From an uncultured Pseudoflavonifractor sp. (GTDB taxonomy: Bacteria; Bacillota; Clostridia; Oscillospirales; Oscillospiraceae): DNA of 64,000 nt. A program made the translations under genes and the position numbers. The DNA lies in assembly GCF_944387275.1 (NCBI RefSeq), contig NZ_CALXEG010000010.1, forward strand, positions 1 through 64,000. Reading direction: 5' to 3'. Shown here in pieces: positions 15,554-24,506 of this stretch. The notes under the pieces were generated by a model. The model was not told where the DNA came from, did not search any database, and was given only the letters and a program-made list of their open reading frames with translations. Positions within the stretch are counted from its first letter, which is position 1; each line of letters begins with the position of its first letter.

Positions 15554-17095
15554 ATGACAGCGGAACAGAAGACCAGCGTGCAGAACAGCATCGGCCGCCT
15601 GGTATTTGTGGGACTGTGCATCCTGCTGGAGGTACTTTGGATCGTCCTGCTCTACATCAGGCTCAACGAGTATTCGGCCATCCTCAGTGCCGTCACCCGT
15701 CTGGCGGCCCTGGTGATCGTGCTGAAGCTGTACGGAAAACACACCAATGCGGCCTTCAAGATGCCGTGGATGCTGCTTTTGCTGGCATTCCCGGTGCTGG
15801 GGGTGTGCCTGTACCTGCTGATGGGCCGGTCGGGCGCCACCCGGCGGATGGCCCGACGGTTTGAAGCGGTGCACCAGACCCTGGCCAAGGGTGTGCCCGT
15901 CCGGCCGGACGTGGTGGAGGAGCTGAAGGCCCAGGGGGGCCCGGCGGGCAATCTGGCCGGCTACCTGCAGCGGTACGGGGGCTTCCCACTGTGCCGGAAC
16001 ACGGACGTGGACTTTTACGCCGACGCCGCCGACGGGCTGGAGGCCCAGCTCCGCGACCTGGAGCGGGCGGAGCGGTTCATCTTCATGGAGTACCACGCGG
16101 TACAGGAGGGCGCGGCCTTCGGCCGGCTGAAGGACGTGCTGGCCCGCAAGGCGGCCCAGGGCGTGGAGGTCCGCTTTATCTACGACGACATCGGCAGCAT
16201 CGGCTTCATCAACCGGGACTTTATCCGCCGGATGGAGCAGGTGGGGGTGCAGTGCCGGGTGTTCAACCCGGTCATCCCGGTGTTCAACGTGTTTCTGAAC
16301 AACCGGGACCACCGGAAGATCACGGTCATCGACGGCGCGGTGGGGTTCACCGGCGGGTACAATCTGGCCGACGAGTACTTCAACCTGACCCACCCCTTCG
16401 GCCGCTGGAAGGACACCGGCATCCGGCTGGAGGGGGACGCGGTGACCAGTCTGACGGCCCAGTTTCTGGAGATGTGGAACGCCATCCGCCCCACCGACGG
16501 AGACGTGAGCGCCTACCTGGCGCCGGTGCCCTATCAGAGCAGGGAGGGCGGCTTTGTCCAGCCCTACGCCGACAGCCCCCTGGACCAGGAGTTCGTGGGG
16601 GAGAACGTGTATCTGAGCATGGCCGAGGGGGCCAGGGAACGGGTGTGGTTCACCACGCCCTACCTCATCATCAGCGACGAGATGAACCGTGCCCTGGGTC
16701 TGGCGGCCCGGCGGGGGGTGGACGTGCGCATCATCACCCCCGGCATCCCGGACAAGAAGCTGGTGTACAGCGTCACCCGGTCCTACTACGCCGGGCTGGC
16801 CCGCAGCGGCGTGCGCATCTACGAGTACACCCCCGGGTTCATCCACGCCAAGCAGTGCGTGGCCGACGGGGAGACCGCCGTGGTGGGCACCATCAACATG
16901 GACTACCGCAGCCTGTACCTGCACTTTGAGAACGCGGTGCTCTTCCACGGCTGCGCCGCGGTGAAGCAGGTGGAGGAGGATTTCCGGAACACCTTCCCCC
17001 AGTGCCGGGAGGTGACCGGGCAGTACAGCTCGGGCCGCTCCGCCGTGCTGCGGGTGGGCCAGTGCCTGCTGCGGCTGTTCGCGCCGCTGCTGTGA
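15554..17095 (+). CDS. cls: Cardiolipin synthase (phospholipase D superfamily)
   Basis: A membrane enzyme of 513 residues that joins two phosphatidylglycerol molecules to cardiolipin and glycerol. Three hydrophobic segments at the N-terminus (about 15-37, 45-60, 72-90) match the phospholipase D-nuclease N-terminal anchor. Two HKD catalytic motifs are intact: HRKITVID starting at H253 and HAKQCVAD starting at H431, each followed by the usual GG-N or G-N residues. The full length is typical of bacterial Cls. GGGAGAGAAGGGG precedes the ATG. A hybrid histidine kinase gene follows after 49 nt, in which a small GC hairpin lies. Confidence 0.94.
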   Translation: MTAEQKTSVQNSIGRLVFVGLCILLEVLWIVLLYIRLNEYSAILSAVTRLAALVIVLKLYGKHTNAAFKMPWMLLLLAFPVLGVCLYLLMGRSGATRRMARRFEAVHQTLAKGVPVRPDVVEELKAQGGPAGNLAGYLQRYGGFPLCRNTDVDFYADAADGLEAQLRDLERAERFIFMEYHAVQEGAAFGRLKDVLARKAAQGVEVRFIYDDIGSIGFINRDFIRRMEQVGVQCRVFNPVIPVFNVFLNNRDHRKITVIDGAVGFTGGYNLADEYFNLTHPFGRWKDTGIRLEGDAVTSLTAQFLEMWNAIRPTDGDVSAYLAPVPYQSREGGFVQPYADSPLDQEFVGENVYLSMAEGARERVWFTTPYLIISDEMNRALGLAARRGVDVRIITPGIPDKKLVYSVTRSYYAGLARSGVRIYEYTPGFIHAKQCVADGETAVVGTINMDYRSLYLHFENAVLFHGCAAVKQVEEDFRNTFPQCREVTGQYSSGRSAVLRVGQCLLRLFAPLL

Positions 17096-17144
17096 CGGCT
17101 CATCTCCCCGGAGCTGCTCCGGGATACACAGGGAGGACTTTGCC

Positions 17145-19661
17145 TTGAAAGAGAAAAAGATTTCCGTCTCGTCCAACACAGCGCTGAGCATTCTCATGCT
17201 GGTCCTGGTGGCTGTGCTGCTCCTGTTCAGTGTGTTTCTGGTCCGGGTGAAGCTGCTGGAGAACACCCAGAATTTGGGCATGGCCCTGGCCAAGAGCTAC
17301 GCGGTGGAGGAGGAGATGCATCTGGACAGCTTCCGCCAGATCATCATCCTGGCCGCCCAGTACGTGGACGAGATTGACAGTGACGCGGGCAACGGCAGCG
17401 AGGTCCAGAGCTGGCTCCAGGACTATTTCTCCAAGCTGACCGTGATGCTGGGGGAGAACATGGTGGATCCCTACGCGGTGATCGACGGGGAGATCGTGGC
17501 GGCCAACCCGTGGGACGGGGACGCCGCCTACGACTACCGGTCCACGGATTGGTACCAGGACGCGCTGGCGGCCGGGGGCGAGGTGGTGTTCAGCGACGTG
17601 TATCAGGACGCCATCACCGGCGAGCCGGTGTTCACCATCTCCAAGGCGCTGGCACGCAGCGGCGACGTGCTGGCCATGGACGTGTACATCCACAGCCAGG
17701 GCCTCCACAACACCACCCAGACCCTGCCCGGCAACAGCTCCTACTATCTGTGCGACACCAACGGCACGCTGCTGTACACGGTGACCAGGTGGCAGACGGA
17801 TGAGAAGACCCTGCAGATGTACGCCGATTATCTGATGGAGGGGATAAGGGACGGCTCCCTCTTTGCATACGACACCTCCATCACAGATATGGAGGGCGTG
17901 GAGCGGGGCGTGTACTACTCCACCATGAGCAACGGCTGGACGGTCATTATGACCATCCCCATCAGGACCATCCTGATGGGGGACCGGAACATGGTGGTGA
18001 ATCTGCTGGCCGGGGTGGCGGTGCTGCTCTTTGCGGTGCTGACCGCCATGGTGATCCGGGATTTGCAGCAGAACAAGCGGATTAAAAAGGCGGGCAACAC
18101 CATTCGGATTCTCAGCGACTCCTTTTACGCCGTCTACCGGGTGAACTTCCGCGAAGGGACCTATGAGGCCATCAAGATGTCCAGGGATCTGGAGTCCCAG
18201 ATGCCCCGGACGGGAGGATACGACTTCCTGCTGGCCACGGTAAAGCAGGTGGTGGAGTCGGGGACCTACCAGGAATTTGAGCTGAGCTTTTCGCTGGAAA
18301 GCATCCGCCAGCGGGTGAGCGAGCACATCGCCGACTACGGCGGCGACTACCGGCGCCGCTTCGGCGAGATCTATAAATGGGTGAACATCCGCACCCTCTA
18401 TGATGAGAAGCTGGCCCCCGACGAGGTGATTCTCTGCTTCCGGGACGTGGATATTGAGAAACGGCAGCAGCTCCAGCATACCATTATCCTCCAGGAGGCG
18501 CTGGAGGCGGCCAAGAAGAGCACAAAGGCCAAGTCGGATTTCTTCAGCAGCATGTCCCACGACATGCGCACCCCGCTCAACGCCATCATCGGCTTCTCCC
18601 AGCTGGCTCAGAACAGCCAGGGGGACTGCTGCAAGATGCGGGACTACATGCAGAAGATCGAGTTCTCGGGCAAGCAGCTGCTGGCCCTCATCAACGACAT
18701 TCTGGAGCTGTCCAAGATGGAGGCGGGGAAGAACGCCCTCAACAACAAGCGCTTCAACCTGAAGCAGTACGTGGAGGAGTCGGCGGGGATCTTCCGGACC
18801 CAGGCGGAGCACCAGGGCAAGCACTTCTCCGTCGAGCTGGACATCCGCAACGAGGAGGTGGTGGGGGACGAGTTCAAGATCGGCCAGATCCTCAACAACC
18901 TCCTCTCCAACTCCCTGAAGTACAGCAACCCGGGGGCGGACATCCGGCTGGAGGTGCGCCAGTTCGACTTCCAGCGGCACAGCAAGTACCAGATCGTGGT
19001 GGAGGACACGGGCATCGGCATGTCCAAGAGCTTCCTGGAGCATCTGTTTGACCCCTACGCCCGGGAGACCTGCTTTACCAGCGCAGCCACCGTGGGCACC
19101 GGTCTGGGCATGCCCATCGTCAAGAGCCTGGTGCAGCAGATGAGCGGCGAGATCTCGGTGGAGAGCACCCTGGGGAAGGGGAGCAAGTTCACCGTCACCC
19201 TGCCGCTGGAGGCGGTCTCCGGGGAGGAGGACGCCCAGGAGAAGAAGGAGGAGCAGAGCAGCCCCTTCCAGCTGGCGGGGCGGAAGATTCTCCTGGCGGA
19301 GGACAACGAGCTGAATATGGAGATCGCCACCGAGATCCTCTCCATGAACGACGTGGAGGTGCTCCAGGCGGTCAACGGCGCGGAGGCGGTGCGCATCTTC
19401 CAGGCGGCGGCGCCCTACTCCATCGACGCCATCCTGATGGACATGCAGATGCCGGAGATGGACGGCTGCCAGGCGGCCAGGGCCATCCGGGCGCTGGACA
19501 AGCCGGACGCGGCCACGGTGCCCATCATCGCCGTTACTGCCAACGCCTTTGCCGAGGACATCGCCAAGACCACCGAGGCGGGCATGAACGGGCACATCTC
19601 CAAGCCCATCGATGTGTCCCTGCTCTACCAGGCGCTGGAGAAATGCATGAAGCACGAATAA
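17145..19661 (+). CDS. Hybrid sensor histidine kinase with Cache-like sensor and receiver domain
   Basis: An 838-residue membrane kinase. One helix near residues 10-32 and a second near 283-305 enclose an extracytoplasmic sensor of about 250 residues (VDPYAVIDGEIVAAN, then DYRSTDWYQDALAAGGEVVFSDVY), which looks like a double-Cache domain for small ligands. A PAS-like region follows, then HisKA with HDMRTPLNAIIGFS (phosphoacceptor H472), an ATPase domain with DTGIGM and GTGLGMPIV, and a C-terminal receiver with EDNELN and phosphoacceptor D766 in MDMQMPEMDG. Phosphate would pass from H472 to D766; no downstream output gene is adjacent. The TTG at 17145 has GGGAGG 8 nt upstream and no better start nearby. 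Probably co-transcribed with cls. Confidence 0.92.
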   Translation: MKEKKISVSSNTALSILMLVLVAVLLLFSVFLVRVKLLENTQNLGMALAKSYAVEEEMHLDSFRQIIILAAQYVDEIDSDAGNGSEVQSWLQDYFSKLTVMLGENMVDPYAVIDGEIVAANPWDGDAAYDYRSTDWYQDALAAGGEVVFSDVYQDAITGEPVFTISKALARSGDVLAMDVYIHSQGLHNTTQTLPGNSSYYLCDTNGTLLYTVTRWQTDEKTLQMYADYLMEGIRDGSLFAYDTSITDMEGVERGVYYSTMSNGWTVIMTIPIRTILMGDRNMVVNLLAGVAVLLFAVLTAMVIRDLQQNKRIKKAGNTIRILSDSFYAVYRVNFREGTYEAIKMSRDLESQMPRTGGYDFLLATVKQVVESGTYQEFELSFSLESIRQRVSEHIADYGGDYRRRFGEIYKWVNIRTLYDEKLAPDEVILCFRDVDIEKRQQLQHTIILQEALEAAKKSTKAKSDFFSSMSHDMRTPLNAIIGFSQLAQNSQGDCCKMRDYMQKIEFSGKQLLALINDILELSKMEAGKNALNNKRFNLKQYVEESAGIFRTQAEHQGKHFSVELDIRNEEVVGDEFKIGQILNNLLSNSLKYSNPGADIRLEVRQFDFQRHSKYQIVVEDTGIGMSKSFLEHLFDPYARETCFTSAATVGTGLGMPIVKSLVQQMSGEISVESTLGKGSKFTVTLPLEAVSGEEDAQEKKEEQSSPFQLAGRKILLAEDNELNMEIATEILSMNDVEVLQAVNGAEAVRIFQAAAPYSIDAILMDMQMPEMDGCQAARAIRALDKPDAATVPIIAVTANAFAEDIAKTTEAGMNGHISKPIDVSLLYQALEKCMKHE

Positions 19662-19664
19662 AAG

Positions 19665-19701
19665 AAAACCGGGCCGCCCCTCAGCAGGGCGGCCCGGTTT
19701 T
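19665..19701. terminator. Bidirectional terminator between the kinase gene and rplT
   Basis: Perfect 15-nt arms AAAACCGGGCCGCCC / GGGCGGCCCGGTTTT with a 7-nt loop. Confidence 0.85.
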
Positions 19702-19770
19702 GTCCAAAGGACAGGAAAAGCGGGGCATGGCGTCTGCCCTGCCCCGCTCTGTGTGCGCTGAAATCTGGAT

Positions 19771-20127
19771 TTAGCCCAGCTGAGCCTTCGCCATCTCGGT
19801 GAGGGCGGTGAAGGCGGCCTTGTCGTTGACAGCCAGCTCGGCCAGCATCTTGCGGTTGATCTCCACGCCGGCCTTCTTCAGGCCGTTCATGAAGGTGGAG
19901 TAGTTCATGCCGTTCATCTTGCAGGCGGCGCTGATGCGGGTGATCCACAGCTGACGGAAGTCGCGCTTCTTCAGCCGGCGGCCGGTGTAGGCGTACTTCA
20001 GGGACTTCATGACCTGCTCTTTGGCCATCTTGAAGTGCTTGCTCTTGGCGCCCCAGTAGCCCTTGGCCAGCTTGAGGACCTTATTTCTTCTCTTGCGCGT
20101 CATCATCGCGCCTTTAACTCTAGCCAT
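19771..20127 (-). CDS. rplT: 50S ribosomal protein L20
   Basis: A 118-residue ribosomal protein of the large subunit, also an assembly factor and, in Bacillus, the repressor of its own operon by binding the infC leader. The N-terminus [29 protein letters not shown] is basic and characteristic, followed by the conserved [19 protein letters not shown]. Standard length. It is the last gene of infC-rpmI-rplT, 90 nt after rpmI, and converges on the kinase gene at the shared terminator. Confidence 0.98.
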   Translation of the reverse strand: MARVKGAMMTRKRRNKVLKLAKGYWGAKSKHFKMAKEQVMKSLKYAYTGRRLKKRDFRQLWITRISAACKMNGMNYSTFMNGLKKAGVEINRKMLAELAVNDKAAFTALTEMAKAQLG

Positions 20128-20217
20128 TTGTAAAAAGCCTCCTATGTTATGAGTAAAAGGGGGTGGCCCCTCCGGCTCTCAGCGAGCCTCCTCTCCGGGA
20201 AGGAGATGGTAAGGTTC

Positions 20218-20421
20218 TTATTTGTAGGGAATCATGCGCTTGATGGCGGACTCGTTGGTCTTGTCCGCGTAAGCGCCGGCGCGGAGGCCTCTCTTGCGCT
20301 TGGTGTCCTTGCCGTGGCCGTTGAGCAGGTGGGACTTGAAGGCGTGGGCGCGCTTGACCTTGCCGCTCTTGGTGAGGTTGAAGCGCTTCTTGGCGCCGCT
20401 GTGGGTTTTGAGCTTAGGCAT
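20218..20421 (-). CDS. rpmI: 50S ribosomal protein L35
   Basis: A 67-residue basic protein of the large ribosomal subunit. MPKLKTHSGAKKRFNLTKSGKVKRAHAF is the L35 signature, and the length is normal. It lies between infC (54 nt upstream) and rplT, the usual order. GGAGATCACTAAA precedes the ATG. Confidence 0.98.
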   Translation of the reverse strand: MPKLKTHSGAKKRFNLTKSGKVKRAHAFKSHLLNGHGKDTKRKRGLRAGAYADKTNESAIKRMIPYK

Positions 20422-20475
20422 TTTAGTGATCTCCTTTACTGTTAAATACCTGGGACAGCCGCCGGGACGGCGGTT

Positions 20476-21006
20476 TTACTTCTTGGCGTCCTTACCGACC
20501 TTGGAGGACAGGAAGATGGACATGTGCCGTCCGTCCAGCTTGGGGTCCTTGTCCAGCGTGGCCACGTCGGCGCACTGCTCGGCAAACTTGAGCAGCAGAT
20601 CCTTGCCGATCTCGGTATGGGCCATTTCGCGGCCGCGGAAGCGGACCGTTACCTTGACCCGGTCGCCGTCGGCCAGGAACTTCTGCGCATTGCGGACTTT
20701 GACATTGAAGTCGTTGACGTCGATGCCGGGAGACATGCGCACTTCCTTGATTTCCACCACGCGCTGGTTCTTCCGCGCCTCCTTCTCCCGCTTCTGCTGC
20801 TCGAACTTGAACTTGCCGTAGTCCATGAGCTTGCAGACCGGGGGAACCGCGGTGGGAGAGATCTTGACCAGATCCAGGCCCTGCTCCATGGCCTTCTCCA
20901 GAGCCTCTCTGGCGGACATGATGCCCAGCTGAGCGCCGTCGGCGCCCACCAGACGGACCTCTCTGTCCCGAATCTCCTCGTTGAGCTGATGACCCTGTTT
21001 GCTGAT
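20476..21006 (-). CDS. infC: Translation initiation factor IF-3, apparent ATC start
   Basis: A 176-residue factor that keeps ribosomal subunits apart and checks the start codon and initiator tRNA. The N-domain has QLNEEIRDREVRLVGADG, the linker has KEKEARKNQ, and the C-domain has the EIKEVRMSPGID and KVTVRFRGREM signatures. No ATG, GTG or TTG is available in frame at the right place: the family opening SKQGHQLNEE is preceded by ATC at 21004-21006, with GGAGGTG 7 nt upstream. IF-3 discriminates against such codons, so infC genes commonly begin with ATT or similar for self-limitation. Promoter about 200 nt upstream. Confidence 0.95.
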   Translation of the reverse strand: MSKQGHQLNEEIRDREVRLVGADGAQLGIMSAREALEKAMEQGLDLVKISPTAVPPVCKLMDYGKFKFEQQKREKEARKNQRVVEIKEVRMSPGIDVNDFNVKVRNAQKFLADGDRVKVTVRFRGREMAHTEIGKDLLLKFAEQCADVATLDKDPKLDGRHMSIFLSSKVGKDAKK

Positions 21007-21208
21007 AGGAAAGCACCTCCAATTCGTTAAGCAAGCCAAGCCTGCACCTGGCTGAAACCGCAAAAAGCGGCTACCAACCGGTACCCGCGTCCAACACAAC
21101 AACACCCGCCGCATCCTGGGAGGCGGCGCGCACTGAACTATGTTGACCTCTTTGCCTGGGGCTGGAGGTGAGGACGGAGGTACCGTTCCTGCTTTATTGT
21201 GCTGAGAT
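21007..21208 (-). promoter_or_regulatory. Long structured leader of infC-rpmI-rplT (possible L20 autoregulatory leader)
   Basis: About 200 nt of untranslated RNA between promoter and infC, with several stems: GCCGCCTCCCAGGATGCGGCGG, and GCCGCTTTTTGCGG followed by TTT, plus an AGCCAGGTGCAGGCTTGGCT stem close to the Shine-Dalgarno. In Bacillus an equivalent leader is bound by L20; the role here is inferred from position. Confidence 0.5.
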
Positions 21209-21237
21209 ACTATACCACATATCATACTCACAGTCAA
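21209..21237 (-). promoter_or_regulatory. Promoter of the infC operon
   Basis: Minus strand TTGACT (21232-21237), 17-bp spacer, TATAGT (21209-21214). Confidence 0.8.
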
Positions 21238-21401
21238 GTAAAAAATTTGTATAGAGAATGTAGAAAAGTTTTGAGGGGGCATGCGGGGGAAATGTGGTCA
21301 AAAGAGGAGAAATACTGTACTATTTGTTCAAAATGCCCGTGGCAGCGGCGGGATATGAAAGGTAACTTGTAAAAATTTCGAACTAAACGGTCAAATGACG
21401 A

Positions 21402-21430
21402 TTGCTCTTTGCTTAAGACTGCGTTATAAT
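21402..21430 (+). promoter_or_regulatory. Promoter of the BMP lipoprotein gene
   Basis: TTGCTC (21402-21407), 17-bp spacer, perfect TATAAT (21425-21430). In the leader, GCCCAGT (near 21440) and ACTGGGC (near 21474) can pair. I could not fit a purine riboswitch. Confidence 0.65.
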
Positions 21431-21512
21431 AGCCTTGCCAGCCCAGTGAGGGACGGAGAGACGTCTGTTGCCGAACTGGGCCATCTGTTTCTTGAAAGGA
21501 AGGTAGATCACA

Positions 21513-22757
21513 TTGAAGAAGTCTCGTAAGATCCTGGCTCTCATTCTGTCCCTGGCAATGGTCTTCGCTCTGGCCGCCTGCGGCAACCAGGAGACCGGCG
21601 GAGACACCAACAGCCCCGCTCCCTCCGGCAGCCAGCCTGTTGAGGACAACCAGACTCCCGCTACCCAGTCCGGCGGCGAGGAGAACACCGCTACCGACAT
21701 CAAGGTGGCCATGATCACCGACTACGGCGACATCACCGACCAGTCCTTCAACCAGACCACCTATGAGGCCTGCAAGGCCTACTGCGATCCCGCCGGCATC
21801 CCCTTTGAGTACTACAAGCCCGCCGGCGACTCCACCCCCGAGCGTGTGGCCATGATCGACGCCGCTGTGGCCGACGGCTACAACGTCATCGTGATGCCCG
21901 GCTACGCCTTTGCCGAGGCCATCAAGGAGACCGCTGAGCTGTACCCCGACACCACCTTCATCGCCCTGGACGTGGGCGAGACCGACCTGAATCCTCTGGA
22001 TGAGAATGGCAATCCTCCCGCTGATCCCTACGTGGTGCCCTCCAACGTGTACTGCGCTGTGTATCAGGAGGAGCTGTGCGGCTACATGGCCGGCTACGCC
22101 GCTGTGAAGCTGGGCTACACCCACCTGGGCTTCCTGGGCGGCATGGCCGTGCCCGCTGTCCAGCGCTACGGCTACGGCTACATCCAGGGCGCTGACGCCG
22201 CCGCCGCTGAGACCGGCGCCGACGTGACCCTGGAGTATGTCTACGGCAACCAGTTCTTCGGCGACGCCGACATCACCGCCTACATGGACAACTGGTATCA
22301 GTCCCTGGGCGTGCAGGTCGTGTTCGCCTGCGGCGGCGGTATCTACACCTCCGCTGCCGAGGCCGCTGCCAAGGCCGGCGGCAAGGTCATCGGCGTGGAT
22401 GTGGACCAGGCCGGCATCATCTCCGCCTACGGCGAGGATATGACCGTCACCTCCGCCATGAAGGGCCTGGCCAACACCACCCAGCACCTGCTGGATGAGG
22501 TTGTCAACGGCAACTTCGCCAACTACGGCGGCAAGATCGAGACTCTGGGCCTGGTGTCCGGCGACGATCCCGAGGCCAACTATGTCCAGCTGCCCATGGA
22601 GTCCACTCAGTGGAGCGACGGCTTCACCCAGGACGACTACAAGGCCCTGGTGAAGGCCATGTTCGACGGCGAGATCACCGTCTCCAACGACGTGTCCGTG
22701 GAGCCCGCTGCCAATGCCACCACCATCACCGTCAACAGCTACGAGAACATCAAGTAA
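21513..22757 (+). CDS. BMP-family ABC transporter substrate-binding lipoprotein (probably nucleosides)
   Basis: A 414-residue extracytoplasmic lipoprotein related to Med/PnrA/BmpA, which bind purine nucleosides and hand them to an ABC importer. The signal peptide ends in the lipobox LAAC (KILALILSLAMVFALAAC), followed by a Ser/Pro/Glu-rich tether to about residue 60. The binding domain starts with IKVAMITDYGDITDQSFNQTTYEA and contains HLGFLGGMAVPAVQRYGYGYIQGA and QVVFACGGGIYTSAAEAA, typical family segments. It starts at TTG 21513 with GAAAGGAAGG 9 nt upstream. Codon use is strongly biased towards C/T-ending codons, as in highly expressed genes. A terminator follows, so it can be made in excess over its transporter genes. 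Confidence 0.93.
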   Translation: MKKSRKILALILSLAMVFALAACGNQETGGDTNSPAPSGSQPVEDNQTPATQSGGEENTATDIKVAMITDYGDITDQSFNQTTYEACKAYCDPAGIPFEYYKPAGDSTPERVAMIDAAVADGYNVIVMPGYAFAEAIKETAELYPDTTFIALDVGETDLNPLDENGNPPADPYVVPSNVYCAVYQEELCGYMAGYAAVKLGYTHLGFLGGMAVPAVQRYGYGYIQGADAAAAETGADVTLEYVYGNQFFGDADITAYMDNWYQSLGVQVVFACGGGIYTSAAEAAAKAGGKVIGVDVDQAGIISAYGEDMTVTSAMKGLANTTQHLLDEVVNGNFANYGGKIETLGLVSGDDPEANYVQLPMESTQWSDGFTQDDYKALVKAMFDGEITVSNDVSVEPAANATTITVNSYENIK

Positions 22758-22770
22758 GGAACAGATGCCG

Positions 22771-22804
22771 AAAGAGGGCGGGCCAGGTCCCGCCCTCTTT
22801 TTTT
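22771..22804 (+). terminator. Terminator between the BMP protein and its transporter genes
   Basis: Perfect 12-nt arms AAAGAGGGCGGG / CCCGCCCTCTTT, 6-nt loop, seven T in all. Confidence 0.92.
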
Positions 22805-22886
22805 AAGCAGGCCACTGTGCACAAAGCGGCTTTGAATTTTTCTGGAAAATCCGTCAAATTTCCTTGGAAGAACCCGACGGATATTG

Positions 22887-22892
22887 TATAAT
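22887..22892 (+). promoter_or_regulatory. Promoter -10 of the transporter genes
   Basis: TATAAT at 22887-22892, with TTGGAA 17 bp upstream at 22864-22869. It gives the ATPase and permease genes their own start. Confidence 0.65.
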
Positions 22893-22973
22893 GATATTGT
22901 CAATTAAGCGCAAGGCGGCTTTGCCCTCCGGCAGAAGCCCGGCGCGGAACTATATGAGGGGGAGGTCGTCGGC

Positions 22974-24503
22974 TTGGAACAAGCATATGCTATCGAAATG
23001 CTGAACATCACCAAGAAGTTTCCCGGCATTATCGCAAACGACAACATTACGCTTCAGTTAAAAAAGGGAGAAATCCACGCCCTTCTGGGCGAGAACGGCG
23101 CGGGTAAGTCCACTCTGATGAGCGTGCTCTTCGGGCTCTATCAGCCGGAGGAGGGCACCATCAAAAAGGACGGTCAGGTGGTCTCCATCAAGAACCCCAA
23201 CGACGCCAACGACCTGGGTATCGGCATGGTGCACCAGCACTTCAAGCTGGTGGAGGTGTTCTCTGTTCTGGACAACATCATCCTGGGCGTGGAGCCCACC
23301 AAGGGTCCCTTCCTGAAGAAGGATGAGGCCCGGAAAAAGGTGGTGGCCCTCAGCGAGAAGTACGGGCTGAAGGTGGACCCGGACGCCATGGTGGAGGACA
23401 TCACCGTGGGCATGCAGCAGCGCACCGAGATCCTGAAGATGCTCTACCGGGACAACGAGATCCTGATCTTTGACGAGCCCACCGCCGTTCTGACCCCTCA
23501 GGAGATCGACGAGCTGATGGAGATCATGCGCGGCCTGCGGGCCGAGGGCAAGAGCATCCTGTTCATCACCCACAAGCTCAACGAGATCATGGCTGTGGCC
23601 GACCGGTGCACCGTCCTGCGCAAGGGTAAGTATATCGGCACCGTGGACGTGGCCCACACCACCAAGGAAGAGCTGTCCAAGATGATGGTGGGCCGGGACG
23701 TGGACTTTGTGGTCCACAAGGAGCCCGCCAAGCCCGGCGACGTGGTGCTGGATGTGAAGGACCTGACCGTGGCCTCCAAGGTCCACAAGAACAACGCCGT
23801 GAAGGGCGTTTCTTTCCAGGCCCGGGCCGGGGAGATCGTCTGTATCGCCGGCATCGACGGCAACGGCCAGAGCGAGCTGGTGTATGGCCTGACCGGTATC
23901 GAGCCTGTTGTGTCGGGCACCATCACCTTCAAGGGCCAGGACATTACCAACGCCCCCATCCGCAAGCGGTCGGTCTCCGGCATGAGCCACATCCCCGAGG
24001 ACCGGCACAAGTACGGCCTGGTGCTGGACTACACCCTGGAGGACAACATGGTGCTCCAGCGGTACTTTGAGCCCGAGTTCGTCCACGCCGGCTTCATGAA
24101 GCGGAAGGCCATCCGGGCCTATGCCGAGCGGCTCATTCAGGAGTACGACGTCCGCTCCGGACAGGGCCCCATCACCCTCGCCCGCAGCATGTCCGGCGGC
24201 AACCAGCAGAAGGCCATCGTGGCCCGTGAGATCGACAAGAACCCGGATCTGCTCATCGCCGTCCAGCCCACCCGCGGCCTGGACGTGGGCGCCATCGAGC
24301 ACATCCACAGCCAGATCGTGGCCCAGCGGGACGCCGGCAAGGCCGTCCTCCTGGTCAGCCTGGAGCTGGACGAGGTCATGGCGCTGAGCGACCGGATCCT
24401 GGTCATGTACGAGGGCGAGATCGTGGGCGAGCTGGACCCCAAGACCACTACGGTGGAAGAAATGGGCCTGTATATGTCGGGCGCCAAGAGGGAGGGGAAA
24501 TAA
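22974..24503 (+). CDS. Nucleoside-type ABC transporter ATP-binding protein, two fused ATPase domains
   Basis: A 509-residue ATPase driving the BMP-dependent importer. The first domain (about 8-240) has Walker A GENGAGKST, signature VGMQQRTEILK and Walker B LIFDEPTAVLT. The second (about 255-500) has a degenerate Walker A, GIDGNGQSE, without lysine, and signature MSGGNQQK, which is normal for this RbsA-like class: one site hydrolyses well, the other poorly. The preferred start is TTG 22974, with GGGGGGAGG 8 nt upstream; the ATG at 22998 is an alternative. The gene overlaps nothing and is followed 3 nt later by the first permease gene. Confidence 0.94.
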   Translation: MEQAYAIEMLNITKKFPGIIANDNITLQLKKGEIHALLGENGAGKSTLMSVLFGLYQPEEGTIKKDGQVVSIKNPNDANDLGIGMVHQHFKLVEVFSVLDNIILGVEPTKGPFLKKDEARKKVVALSEKYGLKVDPDAMVEDITVGMQQRTEILKMLYRDNEILIFDEPTAVLTPQEIDELMEIMRGLRAEGKSILFITHKLNEIMAVADRCTVLRKGKYIGTVDVAHTTKEELSKMMVGRDVDFVVHKEPAKPGDVVLDVKDLTVASKVHKNNAVKGVSFQARAGEIVCIAGIDGNGQSELVYGLTGIEPVVSGTITFKGQDITNAPIRKRSVSGMSHIPEDRHKYGLVLDYTLEDNMVLQRYFEPEFVHAGFMKRKAIRAYAERLIQEYDVRSGQGPITLARSMSGGNQQKAIVAREIDKNPDLLIAVQPTRGLDVGAIEHIHSQIVAQRDAGKAVLLVSLELDEVMALSDRILVMYEGEIVGELDPKTTTVEEMGLYMSGAKREGK

Positions 24504-24506
24504 AGG

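Noticed and set aside
17106-17124. Terminator between cls and the hybrid kinase gene
   Set aside because: A short CCCCGGAG/CTCCGGG hairpin exists but lacks a T tract and is followed at once by the kinase ribosome binding site, so read-through is expected.
21431-21512. Purine riboswitch before the nucleoside-binding lipoprotein gene
   Set aside because: The invariant three-way-junction nucleotides are not there; only one simple stem is visible.
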